Both the position numbers and the translations under genes were made by a program. The notes under the pieces were generated by a model. That model had not been told where the DNA came from. It made no database searches and saw only the letters and a program-made list of their open reading frames with translations. A DNA stretch of 64,000 bases from Trichormus sp. NMC-1. GTDB taxonomy: Bacteria > Cyanobacteriota > Cyanobacteriia > Cyanobacteriales > Nostocaceae. This document shows positions 46,378 to 56,134 of this stretch, in pieces (within the stretch, counting starts at the first letter, position 1; every line of letters begins with the position of its first letter). The stretch spans positions 1 to 64,000 of the forward strand of contig NZ_LZQD01000005.1 of NCBI RefSeq assembly GCF_001858025.1. The letters are read 5' to 3'.

Positions 46378-46686
46378 CAGGTAGAAACCGGAATCGGAGA
46401 TTGAGATGATTTTTTGAGCAGAAGACGTTAAAACTCTTATATTGCAAGTATTATAGCCTTTTTTCTCTTTAGTTTATTTATACCAAATTGAAAAATGATT
46501 GTGACAGATGCATAGCCCAAAACCATTACCTGTCTGTGTTTCAGAATCTAAAATCCTACCTATTCCCTATTCCCTGATTCCTGCTGTACTATAAGCAAAC
46601 GAAAAACAGGACTTACCATAAATGTAAATCCTGACAAGTTTCGATATCGATTTCAGAAATGATTTTTGCTCAAATAAATCATTCCG
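46378..46686. other. Intergenic, about 310 bp
   Basis: AT-rich region upstream of the UbiB-like gene and downstream of the BON gene. It contains short ccctattccctg repeats near 46560. Nothing else was identified. Confidence 0.4.
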
Positions 46687-46707
46687 TAAAACAGGCAAGA
46701 TGCCTGT
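46687..46707 (-). terminator. Terminator of the BON lipoprotein gene
   Basis: On the minus strand ACAGGCA-TCT-TGCCTGT forms a perfect 7-bp stem with a 3-nt loop, followed by TTT, 27 nt after the stop. Confidence 0.6.
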
Positions 46708-46733
46708 CAAGTATAACTTTGTGATTTATAAGT

Positions 46734-47204
46734 TTATGGCTTTTGCACAGGTGTAACTTTTGCTTCTACCTTAACGCTTTTCACACCTTTGACTTCCTTA
46801 ACCAAAGTTTCAGCTTTTTTGAGTTCTTCAGAAGAAGTAGCTGCACCTTTGAGGATAATTTCACCTTCTTTATTCTCTACTTCCAACTTATTGCTAGGTA
46901 AAGCTTCTTTTAACTTTTTGCTAACTTCAGTTTTCAAGTCGCTGGTAGCTTTGGTAGCCCCAGGAGTAATTTTTGTAGTTGTGTTTCCTGGTGTAGTTGT
47001 AGCTTGTGGTGTGGTTGTAGCTGCTGTAGTAGGTTGAACAGTTTTATCTGTAGTTTGTGTAGTTTCAGACGCGGGTTTAGCTGGTACTGAAGGAGATTCA
47101 TTGGTTGTACCAGGAGTTTCTGAACCAGTTTTAGGAGCTTCTTGGCAACCAACAACGCCCGCTACTAAAATGCCACTAACGAGGAAAGGAATTAGTTTTT
47201 TCAT
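46734..47204 (-). CDS. BON-domain lipoprotein
   Basis: 156 aa from the ATG at 47204, preceded by GGGAGA at proper spacing; the longer frame to 47288 would bury the signal. Signal with lipobox LVSGILVAGVVGC gives a lipidated Cys at residue 20. A Thr/Pro-rich linker (about 25-95) leads to one BON domain (about 95-152: DLKTEVSKKLKEALPSNKL, IILKGAATSSEELKKAETLV, VKGVKSVKVEAKV). BON domains bind phospholipid or envelope; the protein is likely periplasmic. Confidence 0.88.
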   Translation of the reverse strand: MKKLIPFLVSGILVAGVVGCQEAPKTGSETPGTTNESPSVPAKPASETTQTTDKTVQPTTAATTTPQATTTPGNTTTKITPGATKATSDLKTEVSKKLKEALPSNKLEVENKEGEIILKGAATSSEELKKAETLVKEVKGVKSVKVEAKVTPVQKP

Positions 47205-47771
47205 GTTTATCTCCCAATTGAGTACTTGAAGCGATTTACTGAGTGTGTGATGCCCAGGAGCGAATCTTAAAACAGAAATTAAACACAAGAAAAAATTAGT
47301 GCTTAAGCAAGCACCGGATTTGTAGAAAATTGAAACTAGGACAACTTCTGTCGGCTCAAATCCATTAGCCTATACCGACAAACACCAATTCAATTTTCTG
47401 GATGGTTACAGACTTGTGGAGACTGGTATTTGGCAAAAGACTCTCTATTGACATGAGTTAGAGTCTTAGCCGCTTTTTAACGGTAGATCATGCTGTCCCA
47501 CATAGGTCACTTGATGTTATCAGATTTGGAGCAGTTTGACGCATCTTCCATCAAAATTTTATAAACTGTGGGGTGATAGGGGAAAAGGTAATTGGCTGAC
47601 TTCATACTCCCCTCTGCTTGATAATTATGAATCCAGGGGAAATTTCGCCTTAATTGTTCGGTTCTACGACTGTCATTAGTACAGAAATCACTATAACCTC
47701 GTAAGTATGTAGTGCAATGTCTGCTTTAGCTGCCGTCAGACGCTATTGAATCAACGAAGGGGTGAAAACCT
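47205..47771. other. Divergent intergenic region, 567 bp
   Basis: No gene, no STRR cluster. The BON gene and the kinase-like gene diverge from here. No promoter was called. Confidence 0.4.
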
Positions 47772-49277
47772 GTGTACGAATGGATCTTGCCAAGTTTGAG
47801 GGAAGTTTTAGCCCAGAGCCAATCAAGTATGGCTGATTGTTCATCTGCCAAAGCCGAGCAGCAATGGCGCATCAGTTTGGCAGCTACAGAACATCTACTA
47901 CTCAATTCTTTAGCCACAACTTCGTCTGACATCACTCAAGGTTTAGTTTTAACTGCACCAGCACCCTTATTTAGTCAACCAAAACTGACTCAAAGTTTAC
48001 AAACAGTAACTTTTACAGCAAAACCTTTTAATCCGTTGGCTTTGATGCCCTTTCACATCTCACCAGCAATTGCGGGGAGTGTAGTACCAGAAGTGATGTC
48101 TTCTCTCCCAAACGCTACGCGAGTGACAGGCTGCGGCTACGAACCTGATGAAATCAATCCCGATGAATCTATCTTACCTTTATTACCTGCTGATCCTCTG
48201 GGATCAGAGCGATTTTGCTTGGTATTCACAGAAAAATTTAGATTAGTTCTGGTTTTGTCAGAACACAAAAGCGGTAAAAAAGAATTTTTATTTTCCTTTG
48301 AACCAGAGGTAGTGCAGCAGGCTTGGCGATCGCTCGGCGCTAGGGTAATCTTGACTAATCCAGAATTATTTGCTGAGTTAGACGATTTAGTCGAAAAGTA
48401 CGCCCCAGTTGCACCAAACTATCACACTATAATTCAATTTAGCCAGTTGCTGCTTCAGGAATTAGCAGAGCCAGAAGCGGATAAAGTCACACATATTTCT
48501 CCTATTTCCCCACTTCACCATATTTCTGTTTCCCCGTCAGCAAAACCATCCTCTCGTCCCGATGTAGAATTACTACAAGCCTTTGCTCACGAAGTCCGTA
48601 CCCCACTAACAACAATTCGTACTTTGACTCGTTTGTTACTCAAGCGAAAGGATTTACCTACTACTGTAATTAATCGCTTAGGAGTTATTGATCACGAATG
48701 TACTGAACAAATTGATCGCATGGAGTTGCTGTTTAAAGCAGCTGAATTAGAAAATTGTGCGGCAGCTAAATCTGCAAATACACATCTAACGCCCATGTCT
48801 CTAGATCAAGTATTGCAGCAAAGTATTCCTCGTTGGCAACAAGCTGCAACTCGACGAAATTTAACTTTAGATGTGGCTTTACCTCAGCAATTGCCAACGG
48901 TGGTAAGTAATCCCGCTATGCTAGATCGGGTACTGACTGGCTTAATGGAAAATTTTACCCGTAGTTTACCTCCCGGTAGTTCTATTCAAGTTCAGGTTAG
49001 TCCAGCAGGTGATCAACTCAAGTTACAATTATCTCCTCAATTGGATTGTCACGATTCAACCAGAACTGCAACACTACCAATTCGTAAATCTTTAGGTCAA
49101 TTATTAATGTTCCAACCGGAAACAGGAACAATTAGTTTAAATATTGCGGCAACGAAGCATCTGTTTCAGGCCATTGGTGGTAAGTTGATTGTGCGTCAGA
49201 GTCCTCGATGTGGAGAAGTGCTGACGATTTTCTTACCTTTAGAAGTTAGTAAGAACGAAAAAGTAAGAATTAAATAA
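47772..49277 (+). CDS. HisKA protein with degenerate ATP-binding domain
   Basis: 501 aa from a GTG at 47772; GAAGGGG lies about 8-14 nt upstream. The N-terminal 240 residues are a cyanobacterial sensor-like region without named domain (ERFCLVFTEKFRLVLVLSEHKSG). HisKA follows with His273 in AFAHEVRTPLTT. The HATPase region (about 355-500) has an N-box-like MLDRVLTGLMENFTRS but no DxGxG and no GxGLGL; LPIRKSLGQLLMF and GGKLIVRQSPRCGEVLTIFLPL are the only remaining landmarks. It may be a phosphotransfer or pseudokinase protein. Confidence 0.82.
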   Translation: MYEWILPSLREVLAQSQSSMADCSSAKAEQQWRISLAATEHLLLNSLATTSSDITQGLVLTAPAPLFSQPKLTQSLQTVTFTAKPFNPLALMPFHISPAIAGSVVPEVMSSLPNATRVTGCGYEPDEINPDESILPLLPADPLGSERFCLVFTEKFRLVLVLSEHKSGKKEFLFSFEPEVVQQAWRSLGARVILTNPELFAELDDLVEKYAPVAPNYHTIIQFSQLLLQELAEPEADKVTHISPISPLHHISVSPSAKPSSRPDVELLQAFAHEVRTPLTTIRTLTRLLLKRKDLPTTVINRLGVIDHECTEQIDRMELLFKAAELENCAAAKSANTHLTPMSLDQVLQQSIPRWQQAATRRNLTLDVALPQQLPTVVSNPAMLDRVLTGLMENFTRSLPPGSSIQVQVSPAGDQLKLQLSPQLDCHDSTRTATLPIRKSLGQLLMFQPETGTISLNIAATKHLFQAIGGKLIVRQSPRCGEVLTIFLPLEVSKNEKVRIK

Positions 49278-49300
49278 TTTAGCTTTGCCTATAAAATATT

Positions 49301-49525
49301 CTATACATCATCAATTTCTACGAGTTTTTGTCGAGATGATAAACCTGACTTAATTCTGATATAGGATTTGGGTACATCAAAATTTGCTGCTAATAGCTTA
49401 ATTAACTCTTCATTGGCTTTACCATCAACTGGTGGTGATTTTAAATTCACAATTAAACTACCATCTTCCTGTTCTAAAATTTTCTGCTGTTTGGAATTTG
49501 GTTTAACTTTCACTTTTTTTTGCAT
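49301..49525 (-). CDS. DUF167 (YggU-like) small protein
   Basis: 74 aa, full DUF167 domain: [14 protein letters not shown] at the start, [24 protein letters not shown] in the middle and [14 protein letters not shown] at the end. Function unknown across bacteria. It lies 8 nt after the stop of the upstream sugar kinase gene, so it is co-transcribed with it. Confidence 0.9.
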   Translation of the reverse strand: MQKKVKVKPNSKQQKILEQEDGSLIVNLKSPPVDGKANEELIKLLAANFDVPKSYIRIKSGLSSRQKLVEIDDV

Positions 49526-49533
49526 AATAAAAA

Positions 49534-50811
49534 TTATAGCGATCCTAAATAAGAAGTTCCTAATTTCTGCATTGCCAAAAGCGCCGTCCCATAAGCTGCT
49601 TCTGTGTTTGTAGAGGCAGTAACAGGAACTTTTAAATATCTACCTCTAATACCCATCCAAGCAGAATTCGCTGCACCACCGCCAGCAGTGTAAACACGAG
49701 TTAATTGATCAGCACCTAAATTTTGTAATAATTCATAACCTTGCGTTTCTATCCGCGCCATACTTTCTAACAAGCCATGTAAAAACTCTCCAGGATTGTC
49801 TGGCCGGGGTTCTAGTCTTGGAAGTAGTTGGGGATCATTAATGGGAAAGCGATCGCCTTCCTTCAACAAGGGATAATAATCTAATTCACTCGGTTTTGAT
49901 ACATCAATATTCCGACTGAAGCTGACTAACTCTTCATCAGTGAAAAAATTCTTTAACACTGCACCACCTGTATTAGAAGCACCCCCAGTCAGCCACAAAT
50001 CACCTAAACGATGGCTATAAATTCCATATCGCGCATCTTCTACACGGGTACGACTCAAAAGTTTGAGTACCAAAGTAGAACCTAAAGAAGTTACTGCTTC
50101 CCCCGGCAATTTTGCCCCACTAGCTAGAAAAGCGGCAATGCTATCAGTTGTCCCAGCACACACCAAACAATCACGCCGTAAACCGAATTTAGAGGCAATT
50201 TCTGGACGTAATTCGCCAATGGGAGTACCAGGTGCTAAAACCTGCGGTAACTGAATCGGAATTTGCAATTTTTCCAGCCATTCTGGATATTGGAACTTTT
50301 CCACGTCATAACCTAGCTTTAAAGCGTTGTGATAATCGCTGATGCCTAATTGTCCATGCAGTAGAAAAGCCAACCAATCGGCTTGATGTAGTAAATATCT
50401 AGCTTGGCGAAAAGAAGGTAATTGCTGCATCCACAAAAGTTTGGCAAGACTGGAAGTTGCACTCAATACGGTATGGTTGGGTGGTGCAATGTTGATCAAA
50501 TCCTTTAACACCATTGATCCCCGTGCATCGTTGTACAACAATGGCGCATCTACAGGCTGACCAGTTTTATCGGTGAGTAAAATAGTGGATGAAGTACCGT
50601 TGATAGCGATCGCCCCAATTTGTTGCCCCAATTCCCCTGAAATTGCTGCTAACAGCCTCCATAACGCTTTTTCCCAACAAGTTGTTACCCAGTCAGCATC
50701 AATCGCCATTTCCCAGGGATAACGCATCTGGGACAAAATCCTAGCTTCATCATCAATCACCACACCCCGTGCGCCGGAAGTACCAAAGTCAATACCCAAG
50801 TACAAAACCAT
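49534..50811 (-). CDS. FGGY-family carbohydrate kinase, D-ribulokinase-like
   Basis: 425 aa with both FGGY actin-fold halves. N-terminal phosphate loop [16 protein letters not shown], then [38 protein letters not shown], and [13 protein letters not shown] and [20 protein letters not shown]. Shorter than bacterial xylulokinases and of the type shared by cyanobacteria and plant plastids, for which D-ribulose phosphorylation was reported. Forms an operon with the DUF167 gene. Confidence 0.88.
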   Translation of the reverse strand: MVLYLGIDFGTSGARGVVIDDEARILSQMRYPWEMAIDADWVTTCWEKALWRLLAAISGELGQQIGAIAINGTSSTILLTDKTGQPVDAPLLYNDARGSMVLKDLINIAPPNHTVLSATSSLAKLLWMQQLPSFRQARYLLHQADWLAFLLHGQLGISDYHNALKLGYDVEKFQYPEWLEKLQIPIQLPQVLAPGTPIGELRPEIASKFGLRRDCLVCAGTTDSIAAFLASGAKLPGEAVTSLGSTLVLKLLSRTRVEDARYGIYSHRLGDLWLTGGASNTGGAVLKNFFTDEELVSFSRNIDVSKPSELDYYPLLKEGDRFPINDPQLLPRLEPRPDNPGEFLHGLLESMARIETQGYELLQNLGADQLTRVYTAGGGAANSAWMGIRGRYLKVPVTASTNTEAAYGTALLAMQKLGTSYLGSL

Positions 50812-50875
50812 AAATTCACCTGTTTACGAGTTCATGAAGTAGAAGCAGGGCGCAGGGTGCAAGGGGTAGAAGGTT

Positions 50876-50985
50876 ATTATTTCTCCCCATCTCCCCATCT
50901 CCGTGTCTCCCCATCTCCGTGTCTCCGTGTCTGCCATCTCCCGATCTCCGCGTCTCCTCATCACCCCGTCTCCCCATCATGGTTT
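50876..50985. repeat. STRR cluster (ctccccat / ctccgtgt octamers)
   Basis: About a dozen 7-8 bp units, ctccccat, ctccgtgt and variants, between the kinase gene and psaM. Confidence 0.85.
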
Positions 50986-51100
50986 TTGTTGCATCTTGTA
51001 ACAAGATATTCCCCAATCTTGGCAAAACAGTGAAAAGTAGTAAACGAAGGTTAACAGCTAGTTAGCTTTTTTGGATCGGTTAATCATCTAGTTTGACGTT

Positions 51101-51106
51101 AGGAGG
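51101..51106 (+). promoter_or_regulatory. Strong ribosome binding site of psaM
   Basis: AGGAGG, 9 nt before the psaM ATG, a perfect anti-16S match. It supports the assignment of this 31-codon gene. Confidence 0.85.
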
Positions 51107-51115
51107 GTTTCCACC

Positions 51116-51211
51116 ATGCCTATATCTGATACTCAAGTGTACATCGCTCTAGCTGTGGCTCTAATTCCAGGCATTCTAGCTTGGCGTTTAGCTACTGAAC
51201 TTTATAAATAA
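51116..51211 (+). CDS. psaM: Photosystem I reaction centre subunit XII (PsaM)
   Basis: 31 aa, the exact PsaM length. One membrane helix: [17 protein letters not shown] followed by [14 protein letters not shown], with the family's SDTQVYxAL start and RLxTELYK end. A small PSI subunit at the trimer/tetramer interface. Found by reading the sequence; it is too short for a usual ORF cut-off. Confidence 0.95.
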   Translation: MPISDTQVYIALAVALIPGILAWRLATELYK

Positions 51212-51465
51212 AGCCCAGATGTGACACGTTCACAAGACTAATCACCTTGGCAGTAGAGGGTACATTTTCCCAAGGCTTGAGGCTTTAAGCTGTGAGTTAC
51301 GTTGGCGAAATGTACCTGTATACGCCAGGTAATTTTTTTTTAATCATGTAACACTGTAGAAATTTTCAAAAAATGGAGTAATATGGCAGCTAAATCAAGC
51401 CGCAATTAGCGCCAGTTTGCTTTTGACGGTGCTTCCCTTCAACCAGCGAGGCTCTTTTTAGCATC

Positions 51466-51879
51466 ATGAACGCGTTTCAACCATCCAGACCTCCGCTACA
51501 CCCAGTAGAACCACGTCGTCGATCTTTACCTCGACCAAAAAAACATCTTCGCCAACGTTCTTACCAGGTGATGGCGCTGGAAACCACAGCCAAGATAACT
51601 GTTAACTTGGTCATTGCTACAGCAGCAGTATCTGCCTTGGTACAACTTTTGCCTTATCACTGGTTACAACAAGACAAGTTGCGAGAAATTCGCACAGAAG
51701 TCAAGCTGGTAGAAGGACGTGTCAATACTTTACGAGCAGAATTTAGCCGCAACTTTGATCCCCAACAAGCTAAGAGTATTAGGCAAGAACAATCATACCG
51801 ATTTGATCCCAGTCAGCGACAAATAGTGCTGATTAATCCAGATCGAAAAGATGCTGAACAATCAGATTCCAAGCCTTAA
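51466..51879 (+). CDS. slr1601-like small membrane protein (putative cell-division related)
   Basis: 137 aa. A basic N-terminus (PRRRSLPRPKKHLRQRSYQ), one transmembrane helix about 41-62 (TAKITVNLVIATAAVSALVQLLP) and a charged helix (DKLREIRTEVKLVEGRVNTLRAEFS) give a type II, FtsL/FtsB-like topology. Cyanobacterial members are annotated as a putative cell division protein; I know no direct proof. The segment from 51653 onward is repeated without visible mismatch at 55109. Confidence 0.8.
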   Translation: MNAFQPSRPPLHPVEPRRRSLPRPKKHLRQRSYQVMALETTAKITVNLVIATAAVSALVQLLPYHWLQQDKLREIRTEVKLVEGRVNTLRAEFSRNFDPQQAKSIRQEQSYRFDPSQRQIVLINPDRKDAEQSDSKP

Positions 51880-51943
51880 GGTAATTTAAGGTGGTTTGTT
51901 CTTTTAGTTCAGCATAAAACTCCTGACTCCTGAGTCCTGACTC
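51653..51943 (+). repeat. Direct duplication 2, parent copy (291 bp)
   Basis: No mismatch to 55109-55399 was seen (offset 3456). It spans the second half of the slr1601-like gene and 64 bp of its 3' spacer, ending inside a ctcctga STRR. Confidence 0.95.
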
Positions 51944-52094
51944 CTGCTGTATTTATGTTCCATAAGACAATCTGGATTCCCTCTTTTGCGGGAATGATCT
52001 ATTAGCAAATCAGCCCATAGGTCTGCTATTGACCAATTCAAAGTTAAAAAATTATTTTTTAGGAATTTTTAAACCTGTGTTAAAAAGCTGCCAA

Positions 52095-52814
52095 TCAGTT
52101 GACGTAAGGATTCAGCAACTCGTTTAACCAGCTTTCCAGTTGTAACCGTAAGCGGTAAGCAGAAATATCCTGACTGGTATCGAGGGAGGTTAGATGTGTC
52201 AGGGAGCGGTAATAATCAGCGATCGCACAATTCCAGTCACCCCAAAGATGATAAGTTCTACCGCGTTCAGCCCAAATATGACCTTGTAGCTGACCAAACA
52301 GCAGTACAGTCTCAAAATTTTCAATTGCCTCCGCGTACTGCCCCAATTCACGCAAAGTAATGCCACGGTTAATCCAAGCGCGAACATGGCGAGGATTCAA
52401 ATCTAGGGCTTGATCGTAGTCAGATAGGGCGGCTACTAACTCCCCAGCAGCAGCATAGTAATTAGCCCGGTTATTATAAGCACTAGCCAACTTGGGATTC
52501 AGTTGCATTGCTGTGTTGTAGTCGTACAGGGCTTTTTGAGAATCACCACTTTGAAAATAAATCAGCCCTCGGTTGTTGTAATTAACTGCATTGTCGGGAT
52601 GATTGTCAATAAGTTGGCTTAACAAAGCGATCGCTTCAATGTAATCTCCTTGTTGAGCTAACTTCAAAGCACAAGACCGTAAGTAAGTATTCTCTATATC
52701 TGATTCACTGTTACGTTTTGCTTCAGCAATTTGCGTATATAAAGTTTTTTTACTCAGGGACTGGCAACGTTGATTTTGTTGACTACCAGAAGCTAGAAAG
52801 GAGTGATGATCCAT
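52095..52814 (-). CDS. TPR repeat protein
   Basis: 239 aa. From about residue 45 there are five consecutive 34-residue TPR units, with the pattern A..YYNRG.....G....A..DY..A..L.P (for example AVNYNNRGLIYFQSGDSQKALYDY and ASAYNNRANYYAAAGELVAAL). No signal peptide. TPRs bind partner proteins; the partner is not suggested by the neighbours. Confidence 0.9.
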   Translation of the reverse strand: MDHHSFLASGSQQNQRCQSLSKKTLYTQIAEAKRNSESDIENTYLRSCALKLAQQGDYIEAIALLSQLIDNHPDNAVNYNNRGLIYFQSGDSQKALYDYNTAMQLNPKLASAYNNRANYYAAAGELVAALSDYDQALDLNPRHVRAWINRGITLRELGQYAEAIENFETVLLFGQLQGHIWAERGRTYHLWGDWNCAIADYYRSLTHLTSLDTSQDISAYRLRLQLESWLNELLNPYVN

Positions 52815-53303
52815 ATTTTTCTGCTTGAGCTATTTGCTCGGTGAAATAAAATTATAGTTTTTCGCCTATGAGTGGGTTTAGAACTGTGTCACTTTTTCAG
52901 TAGTCTTTTTTTTGCTGAAAGAACTGAATTGAACCTAGTCTGAAAAATTTCTGAGTGCTTTAGATAACTGGAAGGCAATTTCCCGCAAGTTGTGCTGAGT
53001 AAAAAATGCCAGTTCCTAGTCTTTAGCCCTTAATTCCTTTTTCCTCGGTTCTGGTGTACCCAGTTGATAATGGCTACTTAAATCTAGTTAGCCATAAACC
53101 CAATAATATATACTTCACCCTCAAGTCTAATTCCCGAAAGAATTACATCAATCTCGAAGACTAGTCAAGTAGTCAGAGTAACAACTTGGTAGAATGCCAA
53201 CAAGACAGAAATTGGGTGATTGGTGTGGGCGGTAGCCGTTAGGCATATGGTGACAGAAAATAGGGAATAGGGAATAGGGAATAGGGGCAGAAAGTAATAA
53301 TTT
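52815..53303. other. Intergenic, about 490 bp, before the octamer array
   Basis: AT-rich without a gene. It ends with a copy of the GC-rich repeat (ggcggtagccgttaggcat, 53228-53246) and agggaat heptamers (53262-53284), then the 8-bp array. Confidence 0.45.
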
Positions 53304-54019
53304 CTCCCCAACTCCCCAACTCTCCAACTCCCCAACTCCCCAACTCCCCAACTCCCCAACTCCCCAACTCCCCAACTCCCCAACTCCCCAACTCCCCAAC
53401 TCCCCAACTCCCCAACTCCCCAACTCCCCAACTCCCCAACTCCCCAACTCCCCAACTCCCCAACTCCCCAACTCCCCAACTCCCCAACTCCCCAACTCCC
53501 CAACTCCCCAACTCCCCAACTCCCCAACTCCCCAACTCCCCAACTCCCCAACTCCCCAACTCCCCAACTCCCCAACTCCCCAACTCCCCAACTCCCCAAC
53601 TCCCCAACTCCCCAACTCCCCAACTCCCCAACTCCCCAACTCCCCAACTCCCCAACTCCCCAACTCCCCAACTCCCCAACTCCCCAACTCCCCAACTCCC
53701 CAACTCCCCAACTCCCCAACTCCCCAACTCCCCAACTCCCCAACTCCCCAACTCCCCAACTCCCCAACTCCCCAACTCCCCAACTCCCCAACTCCCCAAC
53801 TCCCCAACTCCCCAACTCCCCAACTCCCCAACTCCCCAACTCCCCAACTCCCCAACTCCCCAACTCCCCAACTCCCCAACTCCCCAACTCCCCAACTCCC
53901 CAACTCCCCAACTCCCCAACTCCCCAACTCCCCAACTCCCCAACTCCCCAACTCCCCAACTCCCCAACTCCCCAACTCCCCAACTCCCCAACTCCCCAAC
54001 TCCCCAACTCCCCAACTCC
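53304..54019. repeat. Giant octanucleotide tandem array, (aactcccc) about 89 copies
   Basis: 716 bp of an 8-bp unit, uniform except for one C-to-T change at 53323. Because 8 is not divisible by 3, the array is open in all frames on both strands and reads as an 8-residue peptide repeat (GSWGVGEL on the minus strand); the long frames over it (for example 53148-54155) are artefacts of the repeat. The array ends 28 bp before the start of the next gene. Confidence 0.97.
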
Positions 54020-54047
54020 TAAATTTAAATTTTGAGTAAATTTGACG

Positions 54048-54512
54048 ATGACAACAGCAATTTCTTATTCCAATGCGAACGATCTCACAACCGATGATTA
54101 CATTGTGATCGGCTTGGCAACTTGCTTTTACAAAGATGATGGAGAAGTGCATCAAATTGAAGTTATAGAGCCTATTCCCTCAGCCGCATTAGAAGCGATA
54201 TTAAAAGGCATTCCTACATCCTACAAGCTTGCCTATGCAACAACTTTAGGATCTATATTGGACGGTGATACACTGGTTATGCCTAATGGAATTCCAGAGT
54301 CAGCACAGTTCGGAGATGAATTTGTGCTAAGGGCATTTTCCGCTGCTCGTACCTACAAGCGTCGTCAATCAGCCCAATTATTTATCCCCGTTGGTGCAAC
54401 CAAAACCGATTTTAATTATTCTACGGAACGGAAACGAGTACTAAATGCTGCCAGAGTTGTCAGCAAAGAAGACAACGTTAAACAACATTCCCACACTCAC
54501 AAAGTACTTTGA
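54048..54512 (+). CDS. Conserved cyanobacterial protein, unknown function
   Basis: 154 aa from the ATG at 54048 (TTG at 54042 is in frame). No signal peptide or membrane helix. Sequence such as DDYIVIGLATCFYKDDGEVHQIEVIEPIPSAALE and GIPTSYKLAYATTLGS looks like a compact alpha/beta domain. I do not recognise the family. The octamer array lies directly upstream, so its promoter is either inside or beyond the array. A GST gene follows after 12 nt, so the two are probably co-transcribed. Confidence 0.75.
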   Translation: MTTAISYSNANDLTTDDYIVIGLATCFYKDDGEVHQIEVIEPIPSAALEAILKGIPTSYKLAYATTLGSILDGDTLVMPNGIPESAQFGDEFVLRAFSAARTYKRRQSAQLFIPVGATKTDFNYSTERKRVLNAARVVSKEDNVKQHSHTHKVL

Positions 54513-54524
54513 TTTTAGGTAATT

Positions 54525-55085
54525 ATGTTGAAACTTTACGGTGGCGCTTTTAGTCGTGCATCAATCATCAAGTGGTATTTAGAGGAACTGGAAATTCCTT
54601 ATGAATTTGTGATGCTAGATATGAAAGCTGGTGAACATCTACAGCCTGAATACTTAGCAATTAACCCTGTAGGTAAAGTTCCTGCAATTGTTGATGGTGA
54701 TTTTAAACTGTGGGAATCTGGGGCAATTTTGTTGTATCTTGCTGAAAAATATGGAAAAACTGCATTTTCACTAGAGGAACGCGCCATATTTTCCCAGTGG
54801 GTATTATTTGCCAATTCCACCTTGGCTACAGGTATTTTTATCGAAGCCAATCGAGAAAAGGAAATGCCCCGCTTATTGACTCCTCTAAATGAAATTTTTG
54901 GGCAGCAACCTTTTGTGCTGGGTGATGAATTCACTGTTGCCGATGTAGCTGTGGGATCTATGCTCGGTTATATTCCCATCATGCTGAAGTTAGACTTAAG
55001 CTCTTACCCAGCCGTTTTGAACTATATTAAACAAGTTTCTGAACGTCCGGCGTTTCAAAAAAGTATCGGTGCAGGACGCGGTTAG
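54525..55085 (+). CDS. Glutathione S-transferase family protein
   Basis: 186 aa. N-domain: LYGGAFSRASIIKWYLEELEIPYEFV with Ser as probable catalytic residue, NPVGKVPAIVDG, and glutathione-binding ESGAILLYLAEKYG. C-domain: FVLGDEFTVADVAVGSML with the N-capping motif. Second GST of the window, of a different subfamily from that at 28.8 kb. The gene end is followed at once by a ggggcaggg repeat and a duplicated fragment. Confidence 0.9.
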   Translation: MLKLYGGAFSRASIIKWYLEELEIPYEFVMLDMKAGEHLQPEYLAINPVGKVPAIVDGDFKLWESGAILLYLAEKYGKTAFSLEERAIFSQWVLFANSTLATGIFIEANREKEMPRLLTPLNEIFGQQPFVLGDEFTVADVAVGSMLGYIPIMLKLDLSSYPAVLNYIKQVSERPAFQKSIGAGRG

Positions 55086-55108
55086 AAGCAGGGGGGCAGG
55101 GGGCAGGG

Positions 55109-55399
55109 CTTATCACTGGTTACAACAAGACAAGTTGCGAGAAATTCGCACAGAAGTCAAGCTGGTAGAAGGACGTGTCAATACTTTACGAGCAGAATTT
55201 AGCCGCAACTTTGATCCCCAACAAGCTAAGAGTATTAGGCAAGAACAATCATACCGATTTGATCCCAGTCAGCGACAAATAGTGCTGATTAATCCAGATC
55301 GAAAAGATGCTGAACAATCAGATTCCAAGCCTTAAGGTAATTTAAGGTGGTTTGTTCTTTTAGTTCAGCATAAAACTCCTGACTCCTGAGTCCTGACTC
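55109..55399 (+). pseudogene. Direct duplication 2, fragment copy of the slr1601-like gene
   Basis: 291 bp with no mismatch to 51653-51943. It reads from YHWLQQDKLREIR to the native stop at 55335, but lacks the N-terminal half and the membrane helix. The upstream flank is gggggcagggggcagggct STRR. A frame starting at 55069 would fuse GST-spacer codons to it; expression is unlikely. Confidence 0.9.
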
Positions 55400-55416
55400 T
55401 TCTTAGTCCCCGGTCC

Positions 55417-55908
55417 CTAACGATAGTTTGTAAATTGCAAAGCCACAGGAAAGTCTTCTTGTTTCAGACGCTGAATCACAATTTGCAAATCGTCTTTAGC
55501 TTTAGCAGTTACTCGCACTGCATCACCTTGAATTGAGGCTTGTACCTTTTTGAATTCGTCACGAATCAATTTAGAGATTTGTTTGGCAATTTCTTGGCTG
55601 ATGCCTTTTTTGAGGGTGATTTCTTGACGGAGGCGGTTCCCACTGGCAGATTCAACTTTGCCAAAATCAAATATTTTTTGAGAGAGGTTGCGTTTGGCGG
55701 CTTTTTCGCGCAGTATGCCGTGTACAGCCTCTAAAGTCATATCACTGTCGGTACTAATGGTAATTTTGTCTTCACCTAGCTCAACAGTAGTTTGAGTATC
55801 TTTGAGATCGTAACGGCTTTTGATGTCTCGCACCACTTGATCAATAGCATTGACTAATTCTTGGCGGTCAAAGTCGCTCACAATGTCAAAAGAAAAAGTA
55901 GAAGCCAT
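55417..55908 (-). CDS. YajQ-family nucleotide/cyclic-di-GMP binding protein
   Basis: 163 aa, full length. Family landmarks are [22 protein letters not shown] at the start, [28 protein letters not shown] and [20 protein letters not shown], with [17 protein letters not shown] and the ending [13 protein letters not shown] Xanthomonas homologue binds c-di-GMP; nucleotide binding in cyanobacteria is untested. Single gene. Confidence 0.95.
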   Translation of the reverse strand: MASTFSFDIVSDFDRQELVNAIDQVVRDIKSRYDLKDTQTTVELGEDKITISTDSDMTLEAVHGILREKAAKRNLSQKIFDFGKVESASGNRLRQEITLKKGISQEIAKQISKLIRDEFKKVQASIQGDAVRVTAKAKDDLQIVIQRLKQEDFPVALQFTNYR

Positions 55909-55925
55909 AGATTTTAAATGTGAAA

Positions 55926-56060
55926 TGTTGAATTTGGTAATGAGTAATGGGTAATGGGTAATGAGTAATTGGTAATTGTTTTTTTTGGCGTTGCATAATT
56001 GCGGGATGATTTGAGAATCTGCAAGCCCTATATAATCACCGCGTCTCAGTGTCCCCGCGT
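55926..56060. repeat. STRR clusters (gtaatgg, gtgtccccgcgtc)
   Basis: gtaatgagtaatgggtaatgggtaatgag at 55937-55972 and cgcgtctcagtgtccccgcgtccccgcgtc at 56040-56068, upstream of yajQ. Confidence 0.75.
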
Positions 56061-56134
56061 CCCCGCGTCAGCCTCAATCATCTCCTTATTCAGCAACGCC
56101 ATTTTTTTCTATTCCCCAATCACCTATTCCCGAA

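Noticed and set aside
53148-54155. Three overlapping minus-strand ORFs of 258-335 codons with GSWGVGEL repeats
   Set aside because: They are the translation of an 8-bp tandem array that is open in every frame on both strands; no start signal or non-repeat domain supports a gene.
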